Origin: Fusicatenibacter_A intestinipullorum
GTDB taxonomy: Bacteria > Bacillota > Negativicutes > Acidaminococcales > Acidaminococcaceae
Direction of reading: 5' to 3'
Length of the DNA: 47,488 nt
NCBI GenBank assembly: GCA_019117495.1
Contig: DWZP01000002.1
Location: 1-47,488 of the forward strand
Shown: positions 25,180 through 31,781 of the stretch, one piece after another
Numbering within the stretch: the stretch's first letter is position 1
How the letters are laid out: each line of letters starts with the position of its first letter
The notes under the pieces: model-generated
The model's input: only the letters and a program-made list of their open reading frames with translations
Told to the model about the DNA's origin: nothing
Database searches by the model: none
Made by a program: the position numbers and the translations under genes

Positions 25180-25605
25180 ATGAGAAAATTCAAAGTTAAC
25201 GTTAATGGTGTAGCTTACACCGTTGAAGTTGCAGAAGAAGGCGTTGTAGCAGCAGCTCCGGTAGCAGCAGCTCCGGTAGCAGCAGCTCCGGCAGCAGCTC
25301 CCGCTCCGGCTCCGGTAGCAGCTCCTGCTCCGGCAGCAGCTCCCGCTCCAGCTCCGGCAGCAGCTCCTGCTCCGGCAGCAGTAGCAGCTGGCGACACCCC
25401 GCTTACCGCTCCGATGCCTGGTAAAGTAAGCAAAATCGTAGCTAAAGCTGGCGACGCTGTTAAAAAAGGCGACGTAGTTCTTATGCTCGAAGCTATGAAA
25501 ATGCAGAACGAAATCGCTGCACCTGTTGACGGCACCGTTAAATCCATCAACGTAGACGTTAACGAAAACGTAAAACCTGGCCAGATCATGGCTGTTATCG
25601 GCTAA
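25180..25605 (+). CDS. mmdC: Decarboxylase gamma subunit, biotin carboxyl carrier protein
   Basis: A 141-residue biotin carrier. An N-terminal beta-rich segment (KFKVNVNGVAYTVEV) is joined by a long Ala/Pro hinge (about residues 24-70) to a biotinyl domain with the modified lysine in EAMKM and GDAVKKGDVVLML. It carries carboxyl groups from the alpha subunit to the beta subunit. The ATG at 25180 follows TGGAGGAA; an earlier in-frame ATG at 25105 lies upstream of the hairpin and lacks a ribosome site. Hinge DNA is internally repetitive. Confidence 0.95.
   Translation: MRKFKVNVNGVAYTVEVAEEGVVAAAPVAAAPVAAAPAAAPAPAPVAAPAPAAAPAPAPAAAPAPAAVAAGDTPLTAPMPGKVSKIVAKAGDAVKKGDVVLMLEAMKMQNEIAAPVDGTVKSINVDVNENVKPGQIMAVIG
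25246..25390 (+). repeat. Short tandem repeats coding the Ala/Pro hinge of MmdC
   Basis: Imperfect repeats built on GCAGCAGCTCCGG and GTAGCAGCAGCTCCG units code for runs of Ala-Ala-Pro. Such repeats can expand or contract by slippage in multiples of three, changing hinge length without breaking the frame. A shorter relative is present in the delta-like gene near 24841-24890. Confidence 0.7.
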
Positions 25606-25629
25606 TTTCCTTCAATTCTTCAAGTATAG

Positions 25630-25664
25630 TAGCAATGCCGGCAGTTTAACTACCGGCATTGCTA
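25630..25664 (+). promoter_or_regulatory. Hairpin between mmdC and mmdB
   Basis: TAGCAATGCCGG (25630-25641) pairs with CCGGCATTGCTA (25653-25664), 12 bp, and AGTT/AACT inside the loop can extend it. No U-tract follows, so it is more likely a stability or processing element than a terminator. Confidence 0.55.
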
Positions 25665-25709
25665 TCAGATGAATTTATAGGAAAGCAATTGAATATTGGA
25701 GGTTTAAGA

Positions 25710-26870
25710 ATGGATTCTTTACTCGTACAATACCCTTACCTTGAAGAACTCCTGAAGGGTATTCTTGGTCTTAGCTATACTCATGTTATTATGTGGCTTA
25801 TCGGCGGCTTGCTGATTTTCCTGGCCGTTAAATACGACTATGAACCGGCTCTGCTGCTTCCGATTGGCTTCGGTGCAATTCTTGCTAACATTCCGCATTC
25901 CTCTGCAGTATCCACTGAACCGGGTGCTGAAGGCTTCTTGATCACCCTGTACAATGCAGGTATCGCAAACGAACTGTTCCCTGTACTTATCTTCATTGCT
26001 ATCGGCGCAATGTGCGATTTCGCTCCGTTGATTCGCCGTCCGTCCGTAATGCTGTTCGCAGCAGCTGCTCAGTTCGGTATCTTCGCTACCGCTATCGGCG
26101 CTACTTTCCTGGGCTTCTCCTTCCCGCATGCTTCCTCTATCGGTATCATCGGTGCAGCTGACGGCCCGACCACCATTTATGTAGCAAGCCGTTATGCAGT
26201 AGAACTGCTTGGACCTCTGTCCGTAGCTGCTTACTGCTACATGTCTTTGGTACCGGTTATCCAACCGCCTGTTATCAAAGCTGTTACCACTCAGAACGAA
26301 CGCAAAATCCGTATGGGCTTTGAAAACGAAGAACCTGTATCTGACACCACTAAATTCTTGTTCCCGATCATGATCGTTATCGTAGCAGGCGTTGTATCTC
26401 CTCTGTCTGTTGCTCTTATCGGTGCTCTTATGTTCGGTAACGTTCTTAAAGAATCCGGTGTTGTTGATAACCTGTCCAACTGCGCTCAGAACGAACTGTC
26501 CAACCTGGTAACCCTCGTACTTGGTATTACCATCGGCGGTACCATGACTGCTGAACGTTTCCTGAACTTCCAGGTACTTCTCATCATGGCTCTCGGTGCT
26601 GTAGCATTCGTATTCGATACCGTTGGCGGCGTTCTCTTCGCTAAAATCCTGAACATGTTCAGCGCTAAGAAAATCAACCCGATGATCGGTGCTTGCGGCA
26701 TTTCCGCATTCCCGATGTCCGGCCGTGTAATCGCTAAAATGGCTTTGAAAGAAGACCCGACTAACTTCATCATCCAACATGCTATCGGCGTAAACGTTGC
26801 TGGTCAGGTTGCATCCGTAGTAGCAGGTGGTCTGGTTCTTGCTATGATTCCTGCTCTGGAAAAAATGTAA
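25710..26870 (+). CDS. mmdB: Decarboxylase beta subunit, Na+-translocating membrane channel
   Basis: A 386-residue polytopic membrane protein of the OadB/MmdB/GcdB family. The family signature GIIGAADGPTTIYVASRYA holds the key Asp of the sodium pathway, and the C-terminal GACGISAFPMSGRVIAKMA is also conserved. It decarboxylates the carboxybiotin carried by MmdC and exports Na+, which drives ATP synthesis or transport. The ATG at 25710 follows TTGGAGGTTT; upstream in-frame codons overlap the hairpin region. Typical length. Confidence 0.96.
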   Translation: MDSLLVQYPYLEELLKGILGLSYTHVIMWLIGGLLIFLAVKYDYEPALLLPIGFGAILANIPHSSAVSTEPGAEGFLITLYNAGIANELFPVLIFIAIGAMCDFAPLIRRPSVMLFAAAAQFGIFATAIGATFLGFSFPHASSIGIIGAADGPTTIYVASRYAVELLGPLSVAAYCYMSLVPVIQPPVIKAVTTQNERKIRMGFENEEPVSDTTKFLFPIMIVIVAGVVSPLSVALIGALMFGNVLKESGVVDNLSNCAQNELSNLVTLVLGITIGGTMTAERFLNFQVLLIMALGAVAFVFDTVGGVLFAKILNMFSAKKINPMIGACGISAFPMSGRVIAKMALKEDPTNFIIQHAIGVNVAGQVASVVAGGLVLAMIPALEKM

Positions 26871-26932
26871 TCTGTAATTTGTAACTTTCCTTATAGCGTG
26901 CTTTCCACTGGAATATTTTTGGAGGTGTAAAA

Positions 26933-27058
26933 ATGGGAGCAACTGAAAAAGCTGTCATTATGATGTGCGTAGCTCTGCCGACCATGTTTGTTGTTATTGG
27001 ACTTTTCGTTGGTTTAACGAAAGCCCTTCACAAATCTTTCCCGGCAGAAGAAGATTAA
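26933..27058 (+). CDS. 41-residue OadG-like small membrane subunit
   Basis: A 41-residue peptide beginning MGATEKAV, with one hydrophobic helix (MMCVALPTMFVVIGLFVGLTK) and an acidic end (FPAEED). GGAGGTG (26921-26927) is well placed. The single helix resembles the N-terminal membrane helix of OadG/MmdD-type subunits, which the 24790 gene lacks. It probably anchors or helps assemble the decarboxylase on MmdB. Small OadG-related subunits of this size are known near such operons. Easily missed because of its length. Confidence 0.8.
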   Translation: MGATEKAVIMMCVALPTMFVVIGLFVGLTKALHKSFPAEED

Positions 27059-27102
27059 TTTTAAACTTAGCTGAATAGCTAAAACTAACAAAATGTTTCT
27101 TT

Positions 27103-27139
27103 GCGGTTAAAACGGGCGGTTATGCCGCCCGGGTACCGC
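27103..27139 (+). promoter_or_regulatory. Hairpin after the decarboxylase genes
   Basis: GCGGT (27103-27107) pairs with ACCGC (27135-27139), enclosing CGGGCGG (27113-27119) with CCGCCCG (27125-27131). No U-tract follows. It separates the decarboxylase set from the permease set and may stabilise or partly terminate the message. Confidence 0.5.
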
Positions 27140-27220
27140 ATAAGCCGTCAAGCCAGAAACTTAACGGCATTATTATGTTTAGCTCAGATGTGCTAATTTA
27201 TGAAGATTGGAGTGACGAAA

Positions 27221-28567
27221 TTGGATATTTCACTTCCTGCTTTAATGTCCATCCTCGCGTTGGTTATTCTTGTAGGTATTTCCTGCGTTAATGAGGATTT
27301 AAACGTAGGCTTCCTCGGTATTGCATTCGGTATTATCGTAGGCGGCGTCTTTGGCGGCACCCCTGCAACTAAAATTATGAATGCTTTCCCGCTTAGCCTG
27401 TTTATGATTCTGGTTGGTGTTACATTCCTTTTCGGTATGGCACAAACCAACGGCACCATGGAAAAACTCACTGCTTATTCCATTCGTGTCTGCAAAGGCA
27501 ACACTGCTTTAATTCCTATCATTATTTTCTTACTTTCCGACTTCTTGACCACTATCGGTCCTGGCAACATCGCAGGCTGCGCACTTATGGCTCCGGTAGC
27601 TATGGCTATCGCCGGCCGTGTTAAAATGCCTGCATTCCTGATGACCCTGCTCGTAGTAGGTGCCTGCAACGCCGCTGCATTCTCTCCGTTTGCACCGACC
27701 GGCATCATCTCCAACGGCATCATCGCCAAAGTTGCCCCGGATCTCGGAATTGCTGCTGACGAACTCGATGCTATTGCATGGATGGTATACTTCAAATCCA
27801 CTCTTGCACAAGGCTTCGTAACCGTAGTAGGCTTTATGGTAATGGGCGGCGCTAAATGGCTGAAAGAACAGCGCGGTGCTTCTCTGGATATCGATGAATT
27901 GGCTCCGAAACCGGAACCGTTCAACGCTGCACAGACCACCACTTTGCTGATGGTTGCACTCCTCGTTCTTTTGGTAGTAGTTCCTGGGCTGCCTGGTATT
28001 AAAGGCACTCTGCCGAAAATGCTCACCAATATGCTTTCTAACGTAGGTTCTATTTCCTTCGTACTTTCTATTGTACTCATGCTCACCGGTTACGGCGATT
28101 CCAAAGCTGCTGTTAAAGTAATGCCTTGGTCCGTAATCATGATGGTTTGCGGCGTATCCGTATTGATCGACGTTATGGATAAATCCGGTGGCCTGAACTT
28201 CCTTGTTCAGATTATGTCCTCCGTAGCTGGCCCGACCACTATCTGCTTCTGGGCATCCTTCGTACCGGCTGTTCTGTCTGCATACTCCAGCTCCTCTGGT
28301 GTAATTATGCCGATGTTCCTGCCGATGACTCCTGGTTTGGTAGAATTAACTGGTGGCGATGCTATTTCCATCATTTCCGCTATCAACGTAGGTTCCCACC
28401 TTGTAGATACTTCTCCGCTTTCCACTCTGGGCGCACTCTGCATTGCAGCTGCTCCTGAGTACGAAGATAAAGGCATTCTGTTCCGTAAACTTTTGATTTG
28501 GGGTCTCTCCATGTCCATTGTTTCCGGTATTGTTTGCTTCGTATTCTTCGGTGTACTTGGTCTGTAA
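27221..28567 (+). CDS. MatC/SLC13-type dicarboxylate permease, copy 1
   Basis: A 448-residue polytopic permease of the MatC N-terminal/SLC13-like superfamily, with about 11-12 membrane segments and conserved FSPFAPTGIISNG and LTGYGDSKAAVKVMPWSVIMM. Given the adjacent pathway it probably imports succinate, with Na+ or H+; this is inference. TTG at 27221 is chosen: GGAGTG (27209-27214) has six-base spacing, and the protein then begins MDISLPAL with the same length as copies 2 and 3. The ATG at 27200 lacks a ribosome site. It differs from the others in the central loop (DELDAIAWMVYFK). Confidence 0.85.
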   Translation: MDISLPALMSILALVILVGISCVNEDLNVGFLGIAFGIIVGGVFGGTPATKIMNAFPLSLFMILVGVTFLFGMAQTNGTMEKLTAYSIRVCKGNTALIPIIIFLLSDFLTTIGPGNIAGCALMAPVAMAIAGRVKMPAFLMTLLVVGACNAAAFSPFAPTGIISNGIIAKVAPDLGIAADELDAIAWMVYFKSTLAQGFVTVVGFMVMGGAKWLKEQRGASLDIDELAPKPEPFNAAQTTTLLMVALLVLLVVVPGLPGIKGTLPKMLTNMLSNVGSISFVLSIVLMLTGYGDSKAAVKVMPWSVIMMVCGVSVLIDVMDKSGGLNFLVQIMSSVAGPTTICFWASFVPAVLSAYSSSSGVIMPMFLPMTPGLVELTGGDAISIISAINVGSHLVDTSPLSTLGALCIAAAPEYEDKGILFRKLLIWGLSMSIVSGIVCFVFFGVLGL

Positions 28568-28606
28568 GAAGAACAAGAGTAATCAAGCGAACGTTTGCTA
28601 ACGCAA

Positions 28607-28632
28607 TCTAAAATTAGTTCGCTATTTTTAGA
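28607..28632 (+). promoter_or_regulatory. Conserved hairpin before permease copy 2
   Basis: TCTAAAATTAG (28607-28617), loop TTCG, CTATTTTTAGA (28622-28632); nearly perfect 10-11 bp stem. The same element precedes copy 3, with a changed loop and a compensated stem, suggesting the structure is kept. Confidence 0.55.
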
Positions 28633-28704
28633 ATGGTATTTTGCAAAGTGCGAATATCTGATTTCAAGTTCCATCTTAATCTAACAAATAGGAGGAACTA
28701 AATT

Positions 28705-30051
28705 ATGGATATTTCGCTTCCTGCATTAGTGTCCATTCTCGCACTGGTAATCCTCGTAGGCATCAGCTGCGTTAATGAAGATTTGAACGTAGGCTTCCTC
28801 GGTATCGCTTTCGGTATTATCGTAGGCGGCGTTTTCGCAGGTACTCCTGCAACTAAAGTTATGAACGCTTTCCCGTTAAGCCTGTTCATGATTCTGGTCG
28901 GCGTAACCTTCCTCTTTGGTATGGCTCAGACCAACGGCACTATGGAAAAACTTACGGCTTATTCTATTCGTGCTTGCAAAGGCAACACTGCCCTTGTACC
29001 TATCATTATTTACATTCTTGCTACTTTTATCACCACCATCGGACCTGGCAACATCGCTGGCTGCGCATTGATGGCTCCGGTTGCAATGGCTATTGCTTCC
29101 AAAGTTAAAATGCCTGCTTTCCTGATGACCCTGCTCGTAGTTGGTGCCTGCAACGGTGCTGCATTCTCTCCGTTTGCTCCTACCGGTATTATTTCTAACG
29201 GCATCATCGCTAAAGTTGCTCCGGAACTCGGCATTCCTGCTGATTACCTCAACACTTTGGCTTGGAAAATTCACTTCAACTCTACTATTGCACAAGGCTT
29301 CGTTAACATCGGCGGCTTCTTTGTAATGGGCGGTTTGAAATGGATGCGCGAACAGAAAGGCGCTGCTCTTGATATTGATGAACTGGCTCCTAAACCGGAA
29401 CCGTTCAACGCTGCACAGAAAACCACTCTGCTGCTCGTTGCTATCCTCATTATCCTGGTAGTTGTTCCTGGTCTGCCTGGCGTTAAAGGTACCCTTCCGA
29501 AAACTATCACCAATATGCTCTCCAACGTAGGCTCTATCTCCTTCGTACTTTCAATCGTACTCATGCTTACCGGTTATGGCGATTCCAAAGCTGCTGTTAA
29601 AGTAATGCCTTGGTCCGTAATCATGATGGTTTGCGGCGTATCCGTATTGATCGACGTTATGGATAAAGCTGGCGGCCTGAACTTCCTCGTAGAAGTAATG
29701 GCTTCCGTAGCTGGCCCGACCACTATCTGCTTCTGGACAGCATTTGTACCGGCTGTAATTTCTGCTTACTCCTCCAGCTCTGGCGTAGTAATGCCGATGT
29801 TCCTGCCGATGACTCCTGGTTTGGTAGAATTGACCGGCGGCGACCCGATTGCTATTATTTCCGCAATCGACGTTGGTTCTCACCTTGTAGATACTTCTCC
29901 GCTCTCCACTTTGGGCGCACTGTGCATTGCATCTGCCGGTGAAGAAGAAGACAAAGGCGTACTCTTCCGTAAACTTTTGATTTGGGGTCTTTCCATGTCC
30001 ATCGTTTCCGGTATCGTTTGCTACGTATTCTTTGGTCTGCTTGGTTTCTAA
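28705..30051 (+). CDS. MatC/SLC13-type dicarboxylate permease, copy 2
   Basis: A 448-residue polytopic membrane protein, close paralogue of its neighbours. It begins MDISLPALVSILALVILV behind AGGAGGAA. The central loop reads DYLNTLAWKIHFNSTIAQGFVNIGGFFVMGG, as in copy 3 but not copy 1. The C-terminus has EEEDKGVLFRKLLIWGLSMSIVSGIVCYVFFG. Probably a succinate or other C4-dicarboxylate importer, by family and context. Different affinity, coupling ion or expression timing among the three is possible but not readable from sequence. Confidence 0.85.
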   Translation: MDISLPALVSILALVILVGISCVNEDLNVGFLGIAFGIIVGGVFAGTPATKVMNAFPLSLFMILVGVTFLFGMAQTNGTMEKLTAYSIRACKGNTALVPIIIYILATFITTIGPGNIAGCALMAPVAMAIASKVKMPAFLMTLLVVGACNGAAFSPFAPTGIISNGIIAKVAPELGIPADYLNTLAWKIHFNSTIAQGFVNIGGFFVMGGLKWMREQKGAALDIDELAPKPEPFNAAQKTTLLLVAILIILVVVPGLPGVKGTLPKTITNMLSNVGSISFVLSIVLMLTGYGDSKAAVKVMPWSVIMMVCGVSVLIDVMDKAGGLNFLVEVMASVAGPTTICFWTAFVPAVISAYSSSSGVVMPMFLPMTPGLVELTGGDPIAIISAIDVGSHLVDTSPLSTLGALCIASAGEEEDKGVLFRKLLIWGLSMSIVSGIVCYVFFGLLGF

Positions 30052-30084
30052 GCAAAGAATAGTTAGGCTAAGTTACTAACGCAA

Positions 30085-30109
30085 TCTAAAATAGTTTACT
30101 ATTTTTAGA
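30085..30109 (+). promoter_or_regulatory. Conserved hairpin before permease copy 3
   Basis: TCTAAAATAG (30085-30094), loop TTTA, CTATTTTTAGA (30099-30109). Counterpart of the 28607-28632 hairpin, embedded in a duplicated spacer. Confidence 0.55.
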
Positions 30110-30182
30110 ATGGTATTTTGCGTTGTGCTAATATCCGGTTTCTGCATTCCGTCTTACTTTGCGTAAATAGGAGGAAACAATT

Positions 30183-31529
30183 ATGGATATTTCACTTCCT
30201 GCATTAGTGTCCATTCTCGCACTGGTAATCCTCGTAGGCATCAGCTGCGTAAACGAAGATTTAAACGTAGGCTTCCTGGGTATTGCGTTCGGTATTATCG
30301 TAGGCGGTATATTCTCAAATATCACTGCAGCGAAAATCATGAACGCATTCCCGCTTAGCCTTTTCATGATTCTGGTTGGTGTAACCTTCCTCTTTGGTAT
30401 GGCTCAGACCAACGGCACTATGGAAAAACTTACGGCTTATTCCGTACGTGCCTGCAAAGGCAACACTGCCCTTGTACCGTTAATCATTTATATTCTCTGC
30501 ACTTTCGTAACCACTATCGGCCCTGGCAATATTGCAGGCTGCGCACTTATGGCTCCTGTATCCATGGCTATTGCTTCTAAAGTTAAAATGCCTGCATTTT
30601 TGATGACTTTGCTTGTTGTTGGTGCCTGCAACGGTGCAGCATTCTCTCCGTTTGCTCCTACCGGCATCATTTCCAACGGCCTTATCGCAAAAATGGCTGG
30701 TGAACTCGGACTTTCTCCGGACTATCTGAATACTTTAGCATGGAAAATTCATTTCAACTCCGAACTTGCACAAGGCTTTGTTAACATCGGCGGCTTCTTT
30801 GTAATGGGCGGTTTGAAATGGTTAAGAGAACAGAAAGGTGCTGCTCTTGATATTGATGAACTGGCTCCGAAACCGGAACCGTTCAACGCTGCTCAGAAAA
30901 CCACTTTGCTCATTGTAGCAATCCTGATTATCTTAGTAGTTGTTCCTGGCCTGCCTGGTATGAAAGGCGTATTCCCGAAAGCTATTACCAACATGCTCTC
31001 CAACGTAGGCTCTATCTCCTTCGTACTTTCAATCGTACTCATGCTTACCGGTTATGGCGATTCCAAAGCTGCTGTTAAAGTAATGCCTTGGTCCGTAATT
31101 ATGATGGTTTGCGGCGTATCCGTATTGATTGACGTTATGGATAAGGCTGGCGGCCTGAACTTCCTCGTAGAAGTAATGGCGTCCGTTGCCGGCCCGACCA
31201 CTATCTGCTTCTGGACAGCATTTGTACCGGCTGTAATCTCTGCATACTCCAGCTCATCTGGTGTAGTAATGCCGATGTTCCTGCCGATGACTCCTGGTCT
31301 GGTAGAATTGACTGGCGGCGATCCTGTTTCCATCATTTCCGCTATCGACGTAGGTTCCCATCTGGTAGATACCTCTCCGCTTTCCACTTTGGGCGCGCTG
31401 TGCATTGCTTCTGCCGGTGAAGAAGAAGACAAAGGCGTACTGTTCCGTAAACTTTTGATTTGGGGTCTTTCCATGTCCATCGTTTCCGGTATCGTTTGCT
31501 ACGTATTCTTTGGTATCCTTGGCTTCTAA
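30183..31529 (+). CDS. MatC/SLC13-type dicarboxylate permease, copy 3
   Basis: A 448-residue polytopic membrane protein, most similar to copy 2. Differences cluster near residues 42-50 (FSNITAAKIM in place of FAGTPATKVM), and near the loop before DYLNTLAWKIHF (AGELGLSPDY). AGGAGGAAAC precedes the ATG. It closes the triplication and is followed by a strong terminator. Function inferred as for the other copies. Confidence 0.85.
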   Translation: MDISLPALVSILALVILVGISCVNEDLNVGFLGIAFGIIVGGIFSNITAAKIMNAFPLSLFMILVGVTFLFGMAQTNGTMEKLTAYSVRACKGNTALVPLIIYILCTFVTTIGPGNIAGCALMAPVSMAIASKVKMPAFLMTLLVVGACNGAAFSPFAPTGIISNGLIAKMAGELGLSPDYLNTLAWKIHFNSELAQGFVNIGGFFVMGGLKWLREQKGAALDIDELAPKPEPFNAAQKTTLLIVAILIILVVVPGLPGMKGVFPKAITNMLSNVGSISFVLSIVLMLTGYGDSKAAVKVMPWSVIMMVCGVSVLIDVMDKAGGLNFLVEVMASVAGPTTICFWTAFVPAVISAYSSSSGVVMPMFLPMTPGLVELTGGDPVSIISAIDVGSHLVDTSPLSTLGALCIASAGEEEDKGVLFRKLLIWGLSMSIVSGIVCYVFFGILGF

Positions 31530-31552
31530 TTAATTAGAGTTAAGATTCGGAC

Positions 31553-31600
31553 TTATGCAGGTACGGTTCATCCGTACCTGCATAATATTTTATTCTTATC
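31553..31600 (+). terminator. Terminator after the permeases
   Basis: A perfect 14-bp stem, TTATGCAGGTACGG (31553-31566) with CCGTACCTGCATAA (31572-31585), then TATTTTATTCTT. First strong terminator since 17316, so transcription may run through the whole 14-kb island. Confidence 0.9.
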
Positions 31601-31621
31601 AGTAAATTTAACTAAAAAGAT

Positions 31622-31650
31622 TTGCAATTTTAACAATAATTTGTTAAGAT
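31622..31650 (+). promoter_or_regulatory. Promoter with internal palindrome before the family III CoA transferase
   Basis: TTGCAA (31622-31627), 17 bases, TAAGAT (31645-31650). The palindrome TTAACA-N6-TGTTAA (31630-31647) fills the space between -35 and -10, a classic repressor position. Confidence 0.6.
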
Positions 31651-31781
31651 AAGTTTGTTAATATTTGATCTGTGCGGCTCTCACAGAATAAATATTGTTT
31701 GGCTGATGGGCAATAAATAAGGAGAAATCCGGATGTATTGCTTGAATCAGAGAGTTTTTTACAAACAGGAGGAAAATGATA

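Larger units (their letters stand above)
27221..31529 (+). repeat. Tandem triplication of a permease gene unit
   Basis: Three 448-codon paralogues start at 27221, 28705 and 30183, giving units of 1,484 and 1,478 bases. Spacers between copies 1-2 and 2-3 share blocks such as TAACGCAATCTAAAAT and CTATTTTTAGAATGGTATTT. Copies 2 and 3 are most alike, and all share nearly identical DNA around the SKAAVKVMPW region. Confidence 0.9.

Noticed and set aside
25246..25390. CRISPR-like short repeats
   Set aside because: The units are coding, contiguous and lack spacers; they encode the MmdC hinge. No CRISPR array was seen in the window.
25215..25589. Ala/Gly/Thr-rich frame opposite mmdC
   Set aside because: Low-complexity antisense of the Ala/Pro repeat.
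23241..25605. Propionyl-CoA carboxylase or glutaconyl-CoA decarboxylase
   Set aside because: No biotin carboxylase gene is present, which argues against a carboxylase. Mutase, MeaB and epimerase directly upstream favour methylmalonyl-CoA over glutaconyl-CoA as substrate, although the subunits are homologous.
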